Below are positions 6,973 through 7,782 of a DNA stretch of 7,782 nt, piece by piece. The notes beneath the pieces were generated by a model. The model saw only the letters and a program-made list of their open reading frames with translations. It had not been told where the DNA came from and made no database searches. Source of the DNA: Spirochaeta sp. (GTDB lineage: Bacteria > Spirochaetota > Spirochaetia > UBA9216); NCBI GenBank assembly GCA_003454605.1, contig DMKD01000103.1, forward strand, positions 1 through 7,782, written 5' to 3'. Both the position numbers and the translations under genes were made by a program. Position 1 is the first letter of the stretch, and every line of letters begins with the position of its first letter.

Positions 6973-6988
6973 TGCTGTAATTACAGCA
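6973..6988. repeat. 16-base perfect palindrome 3 in the rpsB leader
   Basis: TGCTGTAATTACAGCA is its own reverse complement. As RNA it gives a 6-bp stem with an AATT loop. As DNA it is a symmetric site of the kind bound by a dimeric regulator. It overlaps a weak TTGCTG -35-like sequence. Confidence 0.75.
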
Positions 6989-7019
6989 GTATAGCTATTA
7001 AAGATCCCCGTAAGTACTC

Positions 7020-7025
7020 AGGAGG
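7020..7025 (+). promoter_or_regulatory. Ribosome binding site fixing the TTG start of rpsB
   Basis: A full-consensus AGGAGG lies 5 bases before the TTG at 7031. It settles the start on the TTG, which yields the standard S2 N-terminus (AVVTMKNLLESGVHFGHQ). The internal ATG at 7046 would lack a ribosome site and would cut the conserved beginning. Confidence 0.88.
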
Positions 7026-7030
7026 ACACA

Positions 7031-7782
7031 TTGGCAGTAGTAACAATGAAGAACCTGCTTGAGTCAGGTGTACATTTCGGACACCAGACCAAGAGGTGGG
7101 ACCCGCGAATGAAGAAATTCATCTTTGCGGAAAGAAACGGTATTCACATCATCGATTTACAGAAAACTATCGTTTCAATCAAAGAAGCATACGAGATCGT
7201 TAGAAACCTCGTACACAACGGACAGTCGGTACTTTTTATCGGTACCAAAAAGCAGGCCCAGGCGGCAATTCAGCGTGAAGCTGAAAGATGCGGAATGTTT
7301 TATGTAAACAACCGCTGGCTCGGCGGTATGCTCACAAACTTTTCAACAATCAAGAAATCAATTCTCAGACTCAAGAAAATTGAGAAAATGGAAGTTGACG
7401 GAACATTCGAAAGCCTCACCAAGAAAGAAGTTGCAAAACTTAATCGTGAGAAGGCAAAACTCGAAAAGAACCTTGGAGGCATCAAGGAGATGAAAGATCT
7501 CCCGGGCGCCATCTTTATCATTGATACAAGAAAAGAAGCAATCGCGGTTGCTGAAGCAAAGAGGATGGGTATTCCCGTTATCGCTATTGTTGATACAAAC
7601 TGTGACCCCACGGACATCGACTACCCCATCCCCGGTAATGATGATGCTATCAGAGCCATCACCCTTTTCACTCAGATTATAGCAAATGCAGTGGTTGAAG
7701 CAGATAATGAAATCGGTCTTGAGGTTATTGAAACACTTCAGGATGACGATGGCCCCGGCAGCGCACCTGCCGTAGAAGCTGA
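7031..7782 (+). CDS. rpsB: 30S ribosomal protein S2, 3' end outside the window
   Basis: S2 is a late-assembling protein of the 30S subunit that sits between head and body and helps recruit S1. The 250 visible codons start at TTG and stay open to the right edge, which cuts the next codon after GA. Diagnostic segments: VHFGHQTKRWDP at 14-25, FIGTKKQAQ at 69-77, YVNNRWLGGMLTNF at 91-104, a basic coiled-coil insertion about 106-155, and CDPTDIDYPIPGNDDAIRAI at 191-210. The tail after residue 235 turns acidic with Gly, Pro and Ala, suggesting a C-terminal extension that continues past the window. Most bacterial S2 proteins are about 230-290 residues, so little is missing. tsf (elongation factor Ts) usually follows and is expected just outside. 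No stop or frameshift is seen. Confidence 0.97.
   Translation, partial: MAVVTMKNLLESGVHFGHQTKRWDPRMKKFIFAERNGIHIIDLQKTIVSIKEAYEIVRNLVHNGQSVLFIGTKKQAQAAIQREAERCGMFYVNNRWLGGMLTNFSTIKKSILRLKKIEKMEVDGTFESLTKKEVAKLNREKAKLEKNLGGIKEMKDLPGAIFIIDTRKEAIAVAEAKRMGIPVIAIVDTNCDPTDIDYPIPGNDDAIRAITLFTQIIANAVVEADNEIGLEVIETLQDDDGPGSAPAVEA

Larger units (their letters stand above)
6859..7030 (+). promoter_or_regulatory. rpsB leader region with clustered palindromes
   Basis: These 172 bases lie between maf and rpsB and are the largest non-coding stretch in the window. They begin with AT-rich DNA containing a GATAAT (6873-6878), but no matching -35 stands at the right distance. Three palindromes follow in 84 bases. 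Next comes ATAGCTATTA, where TATTAA (6996-7001), 18 bases after TTGCTG (6972-6977), makes a weak promoter candidate. The rpsB ribosome site ends the region. In several bacteria rpsB is controlled by S2 binding its own leader, so a structured autoregulatory leader is one reading and a dispersed palindromic repeat is the other. The exact transcription start cannot be placed. Confidence 0.5.

Noticed and set aside
6942..6973. Rho-independent terminator after maf
   Set aside because: Hairpin 2 is strong, but the following ATGGATGGG separates it from the TTTT by ten bases. A classic terminator needs the T-run directly after the stem.
7300..7617. 105-codon open frame on the minus strand
   Set aside because: It is antisense to rpsB, which is certain in the + frame.
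1..7782. Defence system, CRISPR array, insertion sequence or prophage
   Set aside because: There are no spaced direct repeats, transposase or nuclease-defence motifs or terminal repeats, and base use looks even. The window reads as ordinary chromosome.

Overview
The window holds eight protein-coding genes, all on the + strand: PIG-L/LmbE deacetylase (5' end outside the window), SH3-domain lipoprotein, ABC-F ATPase, AEC-family carrier, exodeoxyribonuclease III, a small two-helix membrane protein, Maf nucleotide pyrophosphatase, and rpsB (3' end outside the window). The base composition is moderate in GC and strong AGGAGG-type ribosome sites are common, two of them in front of TTG starts. The loose lipobox (FSSC) and the character of the proteins fit a free-living or host-associated spirochaete (Spirochaeta/Treponema-like). 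That placement is an inference from protein character alone, held with modest confidence.

Layout. Positions 1-926 carry the deacetylase. A 72-base gap follows, with a plausible promoter whose spacer contains a 13-base palindrome. From 999 to 6858 six genes follow with gaps of 20, -1, 22, 20 and 12 bases, which looks like one transcription unit: lipoprotein, ABC-F (stop and start shared in TGATG with the next gene), AEC carrier, exoIII, small membrane protein, Maf. After Maf comes the only sizeable non-coding stretch (6859-7030). It holds three palindromes in a row and then the ribosome site of rpsB. The rpsB gene starts at a TTG and runs out of the window after 250 codons; its reading frame is open and its sequence is unmistakably ribosomal protein S2.

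How the genes fit together. The operon is mostly housekeeping: an ABC-F factor of the kind that acts on ribosomes, an AP endonuclease for base-excision repair, and Maf, which clears non-canonical or excess pyrimidine nucleotides. Added to these are an envelope lipoprotein and a carrier of unknown substrate. I see no defence system, mobile element, CRISPR array, tRNA or rRNA. The features least explained by known families are the palindrome cluster in the rpsB leader, the unassigned C-terminal 250 residues of the lipoprotein, the small protein before maf, and a 16-base direct repeat carrying an A8 run inside exoIII.
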